This document shows, in pieces, positions 21,452-33,776 of a stretch of DNA of 64,000 nt; the first letter of the stretch is position 1; the number at the start of each line of letters is the position of its first letter. This DNA comes from Clarireedia homoeocarpa (Eukaryota > Ascomycota > Leotiomycetes > Helotiales > Rutstroemiaceae), in assembly GCA_001465935.1 (NCBI GenBank), contig LNKV01000001.1:1116001-1180000 (forward strand), in the 5' to 3' direction. The notes under the pieces were generated by a model, which ran no database searches, was not told the DNA's origin, and saw only the letters and a list, made by a program, of their open reading frames with translations. Position numbers and translations under genes: made by a program.

Positions 21452-22420
21452 TCTGTTCTGGGACGCCGAATTTGCGGCAAGACTATGACTTGCAGGAGTA
21501 GAGGCTGTATTTGCGGCTGCGAGTCGTGCGTGAGCATCGAGGAGACAACGGCATAAGGGTTGGGTAAGCTGGCTGCAGCTAAAGCCACAGGGTAGCCCAA
21601 AAGGTTATCGTATTCATTACCGCTTAAACCCCTAAAACCTTTGTTCCAAGCTTTCGGTTGAGTATGTGGGCCGCTACCGTTCCAAGTAAGTGGATCTCCT
21701 TGAACGAGAGGGTTGGGGACAGGTGAAGATGTGCCGTTTTTGGGGTCCCGGTTTACCTCTAATCCTGGCAAGCCCATCAACTCCTGGAGCTGCCGTGGAA
21801 CTTCTCTTTGTACCTTCGCTTCTTTTCTTGATCACCTCGGTTGGCGGGGTGATTGGTGCTGGAATTGGTGTGCTATTTGGTGTTGGAGTGTTTGGATTCG
21901 ATTCGGTAGGATTATCTCCATTCGAACTCGTTGCGACAGGAAGTATATTTGAAGAGTAAAGGTAGACTATCTGGATGGGAAATCTTCCTTGACCAAGGGA
22001 CGACTGACCGTGTTCAACTCCTCAGGGGACGATTGCTTCCATTTGCAGCTGCGACATGTGCGCTGGCTAATTTCAGCTTGAAAGTGGTAATCAAGGTTCA
22101 TATCGTACTCCAACCGATGGCGGGTTAAGCCGAACTGGTGAACTGTGAAACAGTCTGCCTTGAGCTTTAATTTTTTGAACCGGTTTTCCTCCTGGTTTAG
22201 CTAACGCTGCTGCTGAAAGTGCCGATGTTGTAAGTAAGGATTCTAGCCGGGTCTCAAACCTTGATGTCGGCGGTTGTTGGCGCCAGCTAAAGCTTGGTAG
22301 ATTCTTTGCGATAGCTTTTCTCTTTGTAGATATTACCTCTTTGTAAGAGTCAGCGCTGAATCAGTGGTTGCCGCAAGGGCAAATTGATGTTGGTCATCTC
22401 GAGTGGGTGGCGCTCAGCAC
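21452..22420 (-). pseudogene. Coding-like remnants upstream of the decayed locus
   Basis: On the minus strand there is a protein-like Pro/Thr/Asn-rich stretch (about 21955-21760, containing NPNTPTPNSTPIPAPITPP) and a Lys/Arg/Pro stretch (about 22225-22110, containing KPGGKPVQKIKAQGRLFHSS). Both have plausible splice words but are separated by stops in all frames that I could not bridge. They look like exons or exon remnants of the same decayed gene. Assignment is weak. Confidence 0.3.
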
Positions 22421-23309
22421 CTCCAGTTGACAACAAACTTTCAGTAGAGTCATCTAAATGCTCCAAATAGCCTGCTTTTAGTAACTTGAGAAGCCAAGTC
22501 AACAGGTATCGTAGTGCAACAAATGCAGGATCAATGGTTGCCTAAATGGGCCATTGAAACCGCTCGTATACACTTTCATGTCAAGGTACTGCACTGTATG
22601 TATAATTTATTCATCAAACTTCTCTTCCGCTACTGCCATGTGCACTCTGGCAATATTACTCGACATGCAGCTTCTCCTTCGCTCGCCTCTAGGGGCTGTT
22701 GGGGTCCGAGAAGGCTCACGTGGCTTTGAAACAGTGGGCGGAAGCCCGCTTGAAATATGGATGTGCGGCAGACAGCTAAGCGAAACCAATATCACAGTGA
22801 TTGTAATAATAAAACCCATTGTTATGTGAGCCTGTACCGAGGGACTACTGGCATTGGTAGCCCAGTATGTATCAAGTACATGGTGGGATTCGAGAAGGCT
22901 TTCGTGGCTTTTACTTAACGAGTTGGGGTAGTCGGTTGAAGAGCTAGCTATAGGATAGCACTTGCTGGTATACTCGAGAATGCTGTTGAATGTGCTGAAC
23001 TGCGAGGATTCTGTGAAATAGTATGTTAGATAAATAAATGAGAAGCGAATGTTATGGAAGTAACTAACATTTGCTGGAAGTGCACGCTCCGTTTTGGTAG
23101 CCGATAGTCAGCTAGATCAGCAGCTAGATCAGCAGCTAGATCGGCAGCTAGATCGGAGTAATTGTCGTAGCTGCGCGGGGCCCTGATTGACAAGCTTCAC
23201 CCTAATACGCAGAAATGGCAGAGGAGTTCTCTAGAAAGGGATCTCTTAACTATGCACAGTGCATATGTCATCAGTATGTGGATACCAGAATCGAAGTGAG
23301 AGCAGGCAA
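22421..23309. repeat. Intergenic with 12-bp minisatellite at 23108-23156
   Basis: No gene supported. The unit agctagatcagc (later copies agctagatcggc) is repeated about four times at 23108-23156. The remainder is unremarkable. Confidence 0.7.
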
Positions 23310-24355
23310 TCATACTTTGGCAGAGTGGGTGAGACTCTTTTGGTCGGCGGAAGTTTCTGTGTGAAGTATTCGAAGTAGTCTCACGAGATGGAGGAGGTGT
23401 TGTGCAACACAAGATGGCAGGTGCGACTCTTCATGATCACTTTTGAAGTTAGCCTGTGAATCGAACCGAAAGTGGTTGTCAGTTGTCACTGCAGTTGGAG
23501 CAAAGATCGGAAACTTACTTGCCATAGGCTGTTTTAGCGGCAACTGCGACATGGTGTAGTATTTTGATGTCATGCTCCGTATCTGATCCAGTAGCCGACG
23601 GAGCGTTGCATCTACGTTTTTCCTGATGCATATCGCTGGATCGCTGCGTTATATTGATTGATATTGCAGCAGTTCGTGATGTCAGTTGACAAGTACTCGT
23701 CAACTGATGATTTTTGAGTAGGCTAACATCAAGACACCGAGTTTGATCTCTGTTTGCACTTCTGTTTTGTCGTGCGTATTGAGTACTGCAACAAATTTCT
23801 GGCCTGGAACCATCAGATCTTGGTTCAGTTTTGGAAATATGATTTCGTTCTGTTCGATCTTAAAGTCCAGTCAGCAGTTGTTGTCAGAAAAGAAAGCTTG
23901 TTGAGCATTAAGTCTCCAAAGTCTCGGAATTGGCCATGTTATGGTTTGGGATGTTGGTTTAGAAGCAAGGCGAACAGAAAGGAACGGAAAGGAACAGATA
24001 GACTTACGAATTTGCCACAACGGCTAAGCGAGTTTGAAAGCCCTTTAGGGTTGTGGAAGTTGTGCTCAATGAGACTGCCGAAGAGATCCTGAGTCTTCGT
24101 TTGCTCAGGTCCCGTTGAGGTGTTGGTTACTACGAGGATATGGGGAGGCAACAATATATGATATGGGTTGATGGCAGTTTCAAGAGGGTGCAAGTACTTG
24201 TTGGGTTGATGAGCCGAGTTTTTTGTGTGTGAAGGTGAAGGGTTTGAAGGGTTTGGAGAGAAGAATCTTTTAAATAGATTGGGAGGAGGGGAGGGGGCGG
24301 AGGCAGTCAGGAGGACAAAAGAGACAGGTGGTGTCACACAAACGGATTTGTGGGT
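23310..24355 (-). CDS. Unknown small spliced protein (5' end unresolved)
   Basis: Exon A 24355-24008 opens after a GATTGCAG acceptor and ends at a GTAAGT donor. Exon B 23858-23700 follows in phase, with a CTGAC branch motif in the 149-nt intron, and is fully open (53 codons to a TGA at 23702-23700). An alternative 3' path leaves exon B before that stop (GTTGAC donor at 23704), enters at 23635 (phase kept; a CTGAC motif lies in the intron) and runs to 23519 (GTAAGT) or on to 23310. Protein: Pro/Asn-rich N-terminal part, then FGSLIEHNFHNPKGLSNSLS and PKLNQDLMVPGQKFVAVLN. No family recognised. The start codon lies in an exon I could not place. Confidence 0.4.
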
Positions 24356-26222
24356 CTGCAATCACCTTTAGAGACCAATCATCCAGCTTGCTCATGGAGG
24401 TCTTATCTCGCCGTATCTGTGCATACTATTGGCCTGGGTCAAGTGTATGACAAACAAGTATCGCCGTCAAGTCCTATTGGCATTGCATCGTGGCATAGTG
24501 TTACGATCATCACCAAATTCATCTATCTCTTCCTATTCCTTCCCCAAGCCTCGGGATCCTTGAGTCTCAGACTGTCTTCTATTTCAAACACTTCGGCTGT
24601 CAATGCGAATTGTGTGTTGAGCCTTTTTGGATATCTCTTGAGCATAGCGTCGCCTAAGCCATAGCGGTGGACTTGGGGGCTGCTCACAAAGGGGTTACTG
24701 ACGTTGCTATGTGACCTTTGAGGCACATCAACTTGAAGTAATATTGATCTGCGACTAGGTTGGCAGTCTAATTCTTCATCAGATATTTACTTCTATGCAG
24801 GGCTGATGAGACTAAACCTCACAGAACGCAACCAACAACTCGGAATACCCACAATCATATTCTACGATCGAAAGTCCAACACGATTCCATGTCGCGCAAA
24901 ACAAGAAGCACCAATTAGTACAAGGAACAAAAGCTCTGTTCGCTTTGCATCAAAACATGCTAGTATATCACTTTGTACTCAACGCAGACCCGAATCTCGA
25001 GTATCTTGTAAAGCCTGCCGTCGATGTTTTCGCCAATCTTCCTGGACTCCTGGAGCATTCTACGATCGTGGTATCTAAAGATTCGACTGAGACATCTAAG
25101 AAATCCAGTGTTGGGGACTAGGCTATACAGAGGAATGAATTAGATTTCCATGGTAACGAGCCTCTCTAAGCTTCATATTCTGATAGGTAAGCCTCCGCTG
25201 ACCATTTGAGACAAACAGTCAGCCAAGCAGGCTAGTTTCTCCCATATCGGCCACCATATTTTATAGAAGCGACAGAAGCTGTCAATGTTCACCCATCGTG
25301 AGGAGATTCTTGATTATCGGAGAAATAGCATGCGTCTATCTACAGCGAACAGAATCGCGGGACTTAGTCGGACACAAACGAAATACGAAACAAGTCATAA
25401 AAGCTATAGTCCGCGCAGGGAGTCGAAACTCATAACACTGGTAAAAATCCGATTAAAATACCTGGAATATGAGCACAATAAGAGAATTTCATGAGAAGAA
25501 CATGGGTGGGGGTTGAGTGCCCAAGGCATGATCGAAAGCAGACGATCTCTGCAAGAGTAGCCCAGTTTTTCATGATATGGGTGGTGTTCTATTAGCAGGT
25601 CGTCTTGATTAGTCGCAGAGAGTGAGAGTCTAGGCTATCTACAGACTACCTCACTTAGCATCAATGTGTTTCAAAGATCCGTCTTTGGGTTCTTTGAGGC
25701 TGCCCATGGAACAGACAGATTTGATATGGTTCATTCCATGACCTCAAGTTGCTGTTGACACGTCTGTTCAGGTTTGCTAAACCAGTAGTTTGAAAGTTGA
25801 AAGGAGGTTCATCATCGCTGGTATCGATTCAGATGGGCCGGTCCATTCGATCTAGTCCTCTGGAGACACTGTAGCTGGAGTGATGCTAGCGAGACTGGGT
25901 AGTGCTTATGAGGTTGGATAGCGCTGCTATAGCTTATTTGAAACTCTATGATGGTATCCTTCCGGTGGAGGTATAGCAAAGACAAAATTAAACAGCTTTC
26001 TGATAGGTATATATCGATTAAATACGAATATAAAGCTCTAATGGACCTATCATAAATGTAGCCAATCCGGAGGCACCAGATCCAACGTAGTGATCGGTCT
26101 AAATTCCATCACGGCCATCCAACTGTACTTTATGCATTTTCAATATTGAAAAGCATGTTGGTGCCGTCTGAAACATCAGTAAAGCAAGAACACCTTCCGT
26201 TCCAAGATTGTCTAGACTCTGT
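24356..26222. other. Intergenic, with a coding-like fragment at 24523-24729 (-)
   Basis: The minus-strand frame at 24729-24523 has protein-like composition (e.g. QFALTAEVFEIEDSLRLK) but no ATG upstream in frame and no clear splice to its neighbours. It may be an exon of the gene at 23310-24355 or a relic. The rest (24.8-26.2 kb) is AT-leaning and shows nothing supported. Confidence 0.35.
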
Positions 26223-26551
26223 ACGGAAGTTTGATTCAGACTCGATGAGAATGCGCTGTAGCTATAGTACTGTAAGTCTATAAATTTAGTGGGCCAATTT
26301 TTAGGAAAACACCCCGTAATTACAGGGTATAAGCACTATAATTCAGTGGTATCTACTTTCTGATTGGATACTTTAGAAAACAAGCTGTTTGTATCCTGTA
26401 AATACAGGCTCTGAGCACAGCAATTCTGCTGAATAACAAGTGTCTGATTGGCCAATTTAGCGGATTACGAGTAGGCCTATAAATATATAGAGCCTTATAA
26501 CGTTTGTGCTTTCAACAGGGTATTGTCATGGAGTCTGAATCAAACTTCCGT
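26223..26551. mobile_element. MITE-like element with 21-bp terminal inverted repeats (329 bp)
   Basis: acggaagtttgattcagact(c) at 26223-26243 is the reverse complement of 26531-26551. No coding capacity. The interior holds two diverged tandem halves sharing words TAG-AAAAC, A-TACAGG, AGCAC, AATTC-G and CTGATTGG. This fits a non-autonomous DNA element. Target-site duplication unclear (AGACT occurs near both ends). Confidence 0.7.
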
Positions 26552-26956
26552 AGACTGTAGACTGTAGTCTCTCGGTGTTGGTAACAGTGGGTCCCAACTT
26601 TTGGCCTGTGCTTACGCCCCTTGAAATGTGCATCACGTTAGTGCCTGATGATGACTGGACAAGTTGTGCTCCGTGCCCAGTACGAAAAGAGAACGCGGGG
26701 GCACATGACCTGGTCCGCCACACCTCGAGGAAAAAATCTCTGATACTGTAAGAAAAAGCAACATTGCACTGCAGACCAACATGCCTACATGGTAAATCAA
26801 ATTTCAACACCCGGAGAACGAATCTGGGTGATTTCGAATACCCTTCCAATTTGGCACGTATGGTTACTGAGCAGTGAGCACGTTGATACCCTATTTCTGT
26901 GCGATGACCTAAATTGACAAATAGAACTATTCCGTTAACCCTCGACCAGGCACCAT

Positions 26957-29147
26957 TCAATCATACTTGGTTGTAACGCTTCCCATTTCCTTTCCCTTGA
27001 TCTCAAGAGAAAACCTCATCATGGCAGGCATCATTTCTACTACCAGATCATAGTGCACATCCCAGAAAGTCTCTCCGAGAAGTCCGACATTCTTTTTGAA
27101 GGAACTTCGATCCACACTCGTCAAGTCGGCTTTCAGAACGCAATTGACTTTGACCAGTGGCCCAGGGTGAACTGGTGCTTCGCCAGACGCACATTGAAGA
27201 AGTTCGTCCTTAAAAACTAGATCCCCATCGTCGAAATCATCATGAAGAGTGCGATAGAATGAGAACCGTAGCTTCTCTGTTCGCTTGAGATCCTCACCAC
27301 GACGAATGTACCATGTCATCTAAAATCATCAGCTAGATGTTGCAATCCATAAGAGCTGTATCTTACACGTTCGGTTCTCATGACTCCATAAACATCCAGA
27401 GATTTGGCTCGCCCGCGATCCGTGTATTCATCATATTTAGCACGAGCTGCGACGCCATAGTGGCGTGTTGCTTGTGTTGAAACTATGGTGGCGGTACTAG
27501 AAAATCGACTGAGTACTGCTCCCCTAAACGAAAGGTTAATCAAATTTCTACAAATGACAGTGATTCGATCTCACTTAACGATAGCTGACCAAGCGTCGTG
27601 TGGTTGAATCACTTGAATGTTCGGATGAAGGGCTGAAATCCGAGACTTCAGATACTCTGATGACCCAAATCCTCCAACAAGGAAGATAGCCTGACGATTA
27701 TTAGCATACAGGCCGCCAATTATTTGCCAATTACATGAATCAAACCTTGATCTCATCCGCTCGGGGATGATCCTCCGAGGCTCGTTTGCTCATGACCAAA
27801 TTCACTTGATCGCTCACAAGATTTTCAATGTCCGCGATCAAAGGATTGAATATTGCCTCCAAATCAGCACTATAGAAGGTCAGCTGCCATGTCAATGGAT
27901 CAATGGTGACGACAGACCATTGCATATTCCAGCAGTTTGACACAAGCTTGTTCTTGTGATCATCTACAAGTTTTGCCATAGGGAAGTTGACAAAGTAATC
28001 CTCATCCTTATGTCCTCTGAACGCGGTCTTGATGGACTGGTCAAATTGCTCAACCGCCGCACTGAAAGCCCTAGTATTGTGCAGATTATTGAATTGATCC
28101 TCGCCGACGAGCTTCTTCACTGCCTCTTCAAAACGCTTGTTGAGGCCTAGTGAGCCCGCCATTCCACCTGCTCCTCAGTCAGCAAAGATCAAATGAAGAT
28201 GATAAAAGCCAATACCTGTCCCCGGTACAAGTTCTTTCAATTCGAGTTTGGGATGTAGCTGAGTGATCTCGTAAGAAATGAGATCCACCGTCCCGCCTCC
28301 AGCATCGCAGGTGACAAATGCATCTCCAACCTAATGGGTGTATCAATCAGATAATGTTATCATCACATGCGATATTGGTTATGACTTGCAATTAGTGCCC
28401 GGTTCTTGAGGTCATGCAAAGTGTACATTGCAGCAGCTTCGGGCTCTTTGATAAGTGTAACAGGATGAAGACCTGCTTGTTTGGCTGCCTGTTGCAGTAA
28501 GTCGTCAGTCTAGTCATTATATCCATCACAGAATTTGGAAAGTCTTACCTTCATGGTCAAGTCTTTTGCTTTGTCTGACCAAACAGCAGGAACTGAAAGG
28601 ACGAACTGCTTCTGGCACATGTCGAGGTATTCCGAAGGAACATCACTTTCAATCCTGCTCATCGCATGCCTGAACATCGCTCCAATAAAGTCACCAGCAA
28701 CATCGACTGCTGGCTTGCCAAGACGTTTAAGATCTTCTTTTGCACTCGATGCGGGGAGGTAGATTGGCATATCCTGATTGGGGTCGAGCAGCAACTTAAT
28801 TCCGCGTACCGGTTCATCTTTGTGCTTCTGAGCACCCCATGTAAAGCCATCAGCACTTCCAGAATTGTAGCTGATTACTGTCGGGATCTTGGGTTGTTTG
28901 TGTCCTTCGCAACCTAGACTTTATATCAGCAATTCGTGAGTTACGGAGCAGCTGCAAGGAAATGCTCACCGGGCCAGTCCAAGATAGACACCAAATCGGG
29001 TTTGCCTCCCTTGACAAACGAGTAAGCGATGCCACTGAATGTCGTTCCGAAATCCAGTGCTATGACTAGCAGATCTTCCGACTCGTAGATATAGCATTCG
29101 TTACGGAGATCATGGTGTCTCCAGCTGTCACTTGAGTCAACACTCAT
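26957..29147 (-). CDS. HSP70-like (HSPA12-type) actin-fold ATPase, 8 exons, 604 aa
   Basis: Model (minus): 29147-28970, 28913-28549, 28488-28390, 28330-28216, 28167-27746, 27690-27575, 27523-27367, 27319-26957; sum 1815 nt. Nucleotide-binding landmarks are in order: phosphate-1 loop ALDFGTTFSGIAYS (about residue 35), phosphate-2 VTCDAGGGTVDL (about 225) and the adenosine motif IFLVGGFGSSEYLK (about 395). The usual HSP70 substrate-binding domain is absent; the C-terminal part is the short region typical of fungal HSPA12-like proteins. Cytosolic by absence of targeting signals. Intron 3 (28389-28331) uses a GC donor (GCAAGT), since no GT position keeps the frame. The start at 29147 is the first ATG before the conserved core. 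The client or role is unknown. A divergent coiled-coil gene starts 629 bp away. Confidence 0.88.
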
Positions 29148-29776
29148 ATTGGGCGATCGAAGTAGGTGGAAATGCGTCTTCAGTCTGGTGCTAAACAATT
29201 TCTAAGATTGATCGCTTTGAAATGAAAAAGTGTTATGGGACAGCTTAATATATGGCCACTGAATTAGCTATGATTACTTTTTGCTTCAGGGGAGTTTAGG
29301 TCTAGGTATACGCATGGATGCGGCTGGGTCAAGTCAATATGATCAAAATGAGCAGCCTGCCATCTACTCGTTTGAAGGCCCACAAATTCGTTTGTATAAC
29401 ATACTACCTTTCCGTCTTGTCACTTCCTTTATGCTGATCGTATTCAGTTTCTTTTAGTGCCCCACTATTTCGTTTGTACAGGAGCAGTTTTCACTCACCG
29501 ATACATATATGATATATCAGCATTTCTTCTTTCGGAGGACTCAGCAGATTCTAGTTACTTTTTTCCTGTCCCCTTTCCGATTCATCAAACTCCGGCTTGA
29601 AATCTAATGAGCAATAAAAGTCACAGATTGATCATCAACAGTCAAAGGCTTCTCTCGGATTAATCCAATACTCTTTTTGAGCACACTTTACGCAAAGAAC
29701 AGCTCAAATTGTACTTTGAACCTACTTCTCGGTCCTCAGCATTTCGTTCTACATAATATCAACTCTCCAGCACATC
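29148..29776. promoter_or_regulatory. Divergent promoter region, HSP70-like gene / coiled-coil gene
   Basis: 629 bp between two outward-facing ATGs, the only place for both 5' control regions. No specific operator recognised; no heat-shock-element array (nGAAn repeats) is obvious. Confidence 0.55.
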
Positions 29777-31305
29777 ATGCCGCAAATCCAATCCGATGAG
29801 AGCGATTTGACGGCATTTCAGGAGCAAATGACAATACATATGAACGCTATGACGGAGATACTTAAGACATCAATCAATGAAGGGTTTACTGGCATCAGGA
29901 ATGATATCGACTTGCACGGGCAGATGAAGCGAGAAAATGAAATCTTAGGATCAGTTCGTCGTTTTTTGAAAATCGTAAGCCCAGTTTAGGTCCTTCTATG
30001 CCGCAGTGGAATTTCTGACTAACTTAACCCTTTTTTTAAAAAAAAAAATAAAGATCATTGGCGAGCCACAATCCGAGAATCCAACCAAGACAATGATTGA
30101 TGAGAATGAAGCTTTAAAGGCAAAGCTTGAAACAAATCACCAGGAAAATCACCTTCTCAAGCTTGAATTGGAACGATTCCGAAGGGAGCATGAGGAGCTA
30201 CAGCTAAGTCTAGCCGCCGCAGATGAAGAGTCCCGAGCCCATCAAGTGAGCCTTCACAAAGCTGCCGATGACCTCAATGCTGCTGTCGCAAGTTTCAACA
30301 CACGAGAGCAGGAGTACCAGAAGTTGGAGGGTAGACTAGCGGCTTTGACACACAGTAACTCCGACTTAGTCCAGCGGCTCGAAACTGCAGATCATTGTAC
30401 TGGTAATCTACGAATGAAACTGGACAGATACAAAGAGATTATCTTGAAGAACACCGACGCTTCTTCCAATCAAACCGATGACGCAGCCATCGCTTCGAAA
30501 TTTCGTAGCCTGCGAGAACAGATACAAAGACTTGTACAAAGATATTACACAATGTCAAATGTCCCACCAAAAGTAAATCCACCAGCTAGTCGTCGGGCTA
30601 TGTCCCTGTACGAGCTGTGGGGAATGGGGCTCGATGATCACGAATTGCAGAGTAGAGTTAGAGGTTTTATTTTCAAACGCCTGAGCGTTAATATTCTGGA
30701 AAGACCTTGTTTTGGGCTTGACGGTCATGACGTGGCTGAAATGGAGGCTGGATTTGAATCCTTCGAAACACTACTTAGAAAAACTACAGAATGTATGTCA
30801 TCTGACTCTCATCTTAGAACTTCCAGGCTAACTTTTGTTTCGAGATCCGTCTACAGAAATCACAGAGTGGCGTACAGCAACCCTGAAATGTACAAAGATA
30901 CTACCTCCGCACGAACCAAAAATCCCGATGCAATTTGCTCAACGACTTCTCTATTTCTTGGAACCTCTGCGTATTATTCATCCAGAGCAAGCCAAGAATG
31001 ATGCAGAATTCCAGAAGCTCGGAGAACTGTGGGTAAAGCTCTCTCAAGATGCATACAACCTTACCTTGTTGCTTAGGAATTGCAAAGACACATTCGCATG
31101 CGAGTTTCCAGAGAAGCGCAAGCCGCTCAACATTGAGGATACCGAGGCTATGGATACAGAAAGAGTTCAGAATAAAAGTTCCGGGGAGGGAAATCCCGAA
31201 CTTATCGTTGCCTTCGCACTGTCTGGAGCTCTCGTGAAGTATCCGGAGCATGATCCAAAGGAGAGAATTGTGTTGGAGAAGGCTTGGGCTGTTGTGGAGG
31301 GTTAA
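29777..31305 (+). CDS. Coiled-coil protein of unknown function (3 exons, 465 aa)
   Basis: Model: 29777-29974, 30054-30792, 30845-31305; sum 1398 nt. The first intron has a CTGACTAAC region and ends AAAG, the second has CTAAC. Residues about 80-200 form a long heptad-type coiled coil rich in Leu/Glu/Lys (LKAKLETNHQENHLLKLELE and onward). A globular helical C-terminal half follows (LYELWGMGLDD..., FAQRLLYFLEPLRIIHPEQA). No enzyme signature, signal peptide or membrane helix. It resembles orphan coiled-coil proteins of filamentous ascomycetes. The neighbouring HSP70-like gene is divergent, so shared control is possible. Confidence 0.75.
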
Positions 31306-32258
31306 GGGGGGTGTTATCATGACAGGATCTTGCGTTCTGCTGTTGAGTTGAAAGCCTCAACTGCTTATGTCGGGCGTTGATTAACAGGCTGTGGGTGTAG
31401 TTCTTGGAATATTCTTCCTGCTACTTGAGATGAATGAGAGGTGTATCAACTAGTGTGTTCTTGGTTTTTCTGTTGCGCTTTTCGCTGCTTAATTTACACT
31501 TATCTCGATTATCCCAAATCCACCCTTCTTCACCTGCCTTTGAGAATAGTATGCCATGTCTTCCCTCATAGCGATTTCAACCGAGTACATCGAATCTTTT
31601 TAAGTGATTGCCTAGTTAGAGTTCCTCGAAGTAAGAATTCTGAGACAGCTATGTCGATAACAACGTACCGTCCCATACAGTATCTGACAGGGCCGAGACA
31701 TCACAACTACGCACATGCGCAGTCTATGACTAACAATTCTACTATGCTTTCCGATGGCAATATGATGATAGACGGCATTTGTTTACATGTATTATCTTCT
31801 CAAATTTACTTTGTATGCCGCCATTTAATTATCGATGAAATCAAGGCGATTGTTTGTTTGTTTGTTTGTTCATCGTTCCAGATCTGGCGAGAAAGCAGGG
31901 TCTTGGTATACATATACAAACACCATGAATCTGCATCGCCAAATGTATCACACATTACGGCTGATTTTTGATGTGTATCCTGTAGAGTCACAGTCTTCCT
32001 GCTGGCGTATTTGTCCCAGCGTGCCTTGTTCAATACAGGATGTGAAGATCCACTAGAAACTAGCATCTGCTATACTATCTTCTTAAACATGATTTGTTTT
32101 ACCTAGCAGAAATATAAGAGAGCCTCAGAGCAAGTTTGGCCAGAATACTCAACAATATATGAAAAATCTCCAATCTTCGCCAACTCATCAAAGTTGAACA
32201 CATGGCAATTTTCCACCACATCTCCGATCTCCAACACTATTTTACATCTCTACTCCCT
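31306..32258. other. Intergenic; (TTTG)n at about 31849-31871
   Basis: Convergent 3' flanks of the coiled-coil gene and the methyltransferase gene. Contains a short (tttg) microsatellite. No gene supported. Confidence 0.6.
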
Positions 32259-33776
32259 TTACCCACTCTTCTTTACCACTCCTCTCAGCCTCACATACCC
32301 CAACCAATCACCCTCCACCCCACCCCCCTCCTCGCCACAAATCGTCCCCAGCACGTCCACTACCTCCCTAACCACCTCTTCTCGCTTCCTACTCCCCTCC
32401 TGCCCTACACCATCCAAAAACTGCTTCCCCATCAACCGCACCCATCCTTCCAACCCCCCTGCATCCGCTTTCGTGGGCCTATACTCAGTTTCTAGTTTCT
32501 GCACTTCGAGATCGGGCACCTGGGAAAGCGTGCGATGCATCCACTGCTCCGAGGGGAAGAACCAGGGATCAAGTGCGCGGGCGGCGGTGAGACCGCCAGG
32601 GATGTGGCGAGAGACAACGGAGAGAAGTGCGCTATGGATGGAGGAGATGTTGTTGTGACCGCCCATTTCAAAGACGAATGTTCCGTTGGGGGAGAGCAGG
32701 GTGGAGATGGTATTGAAGAAGGGAAGACGTATAGAGGGGGGACGGAGGATCCACTTTATTGGTGTGAGTTGAGGATGTATTTACTGTAGAGTAAGGAATG
32801 TATATAGCGGAGGGGTGGCAATAGGGACGTACGTGCATAGCTGCGTTGGAGAAAATCTTATTATATGCTCCTTTAGGCAAGGTATCTAGTTGCGCCGCAT
32901 CCAGCACTATTCGATGCATTTATTCTGTCAGCTTCGGATTATACCAATTATCATCACCACACTATTGTAAAACAAGAACTCAAAAACAAATAGATGGATA
33001 AACAAGAAGGAAGGAAGGGCAAATGAAGAAGAATAGCATACCTTGGAAAGTACAAATTTCAGCAATCTTGGAATCACCAGTCTTAGCGATAAGGTCTTGC
33101 GCTGCGGCAATCATGGAGGATGAGCTATCGATTCCATGGATGCGACCATTGCCGCGGGAGAGCGTTTGCGCGATTTGGAGGTTGAGTATACCGTCTGCGA
33201 TTTGGCGTTAGACGTGATTAAAAGAAAGGCAGCAGGTTAGGTGGTAGAAGATAGGGGAGATTGAAAGATTGGGAGGATCGAGGGAATAGAGAGATATAAA
33301 GGGGCACTCGAAGTAACAAAGGAATACAAGGGAAATAGATAGGAAGAGTGGAAAAGACATATGGAATTTAGGGATCTAGAGAAAGTACTTGATACCCCAA
33401 TACCAGAAGCGCTATAGACTAGAATTTATGAATACAACAAACAGCATAACGAGTCACCGCCCATTTCAAAATAAACCAAGCCCGGAAGTTCTAAAATCCC
33501 AAGCACAGCAAGAAAGGAACTTACCACCACAACCAATATCCAAGATCACATCATCTGGCTGAACATCCAGCCATCCGAGAACTTTCGTGGCAAGCTTTGG
33601 CACGAAGGACGCGGAGTTTTGGTAGGCCTATTTTTTTGGTAGTTTGTCAGCTACTTTGATTCCAGTGAGGAAGGATGGGAGGGGGAAAGATCGAGGTACA
33701 ATCTGCTAGGCTGGGACGGGATAGAATCATGGAAACGTACCTCTGAGGACCAGTGGTCTTCGTTCGGTCTGGCCAT
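32259..33776 (-). CDS. Class I SAM-dependent methyltransferase (5 exons, 286 aa)
   Basis: Model (minus): 33776-33741, 33627-33525, 33194-33042, 32906-32833, 32753-32259; sum 861 nt, all GT-AG. Rossmann-fold motif I reads VILDIGCGDGILNLQIAQ (split by an intron inside the glycine loop). The acidic strand-2 residue lies in IHGIDSSSSMI, motif II in FQVLDAAQL, and the post-II segment in KIFSNAAMHWI. This arrangement is typical of trans-aconitate/ubiquinone-type small-molecule methyltransferases; the acceptor cannot be named. Cytosolic. The C-terminal stretch GEEGGGVEGDWLGYVRLRG is the usual closing strand. The short 36-nt first exon encodes MARPNEDHWSSE. Confidence 0.87.

Noticed and set aside
31806..32066. 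Frames around the (TTTG)n tract
   Set aside because: Overlapping open frames on both strands with no protein character, in a convergent 3' region.
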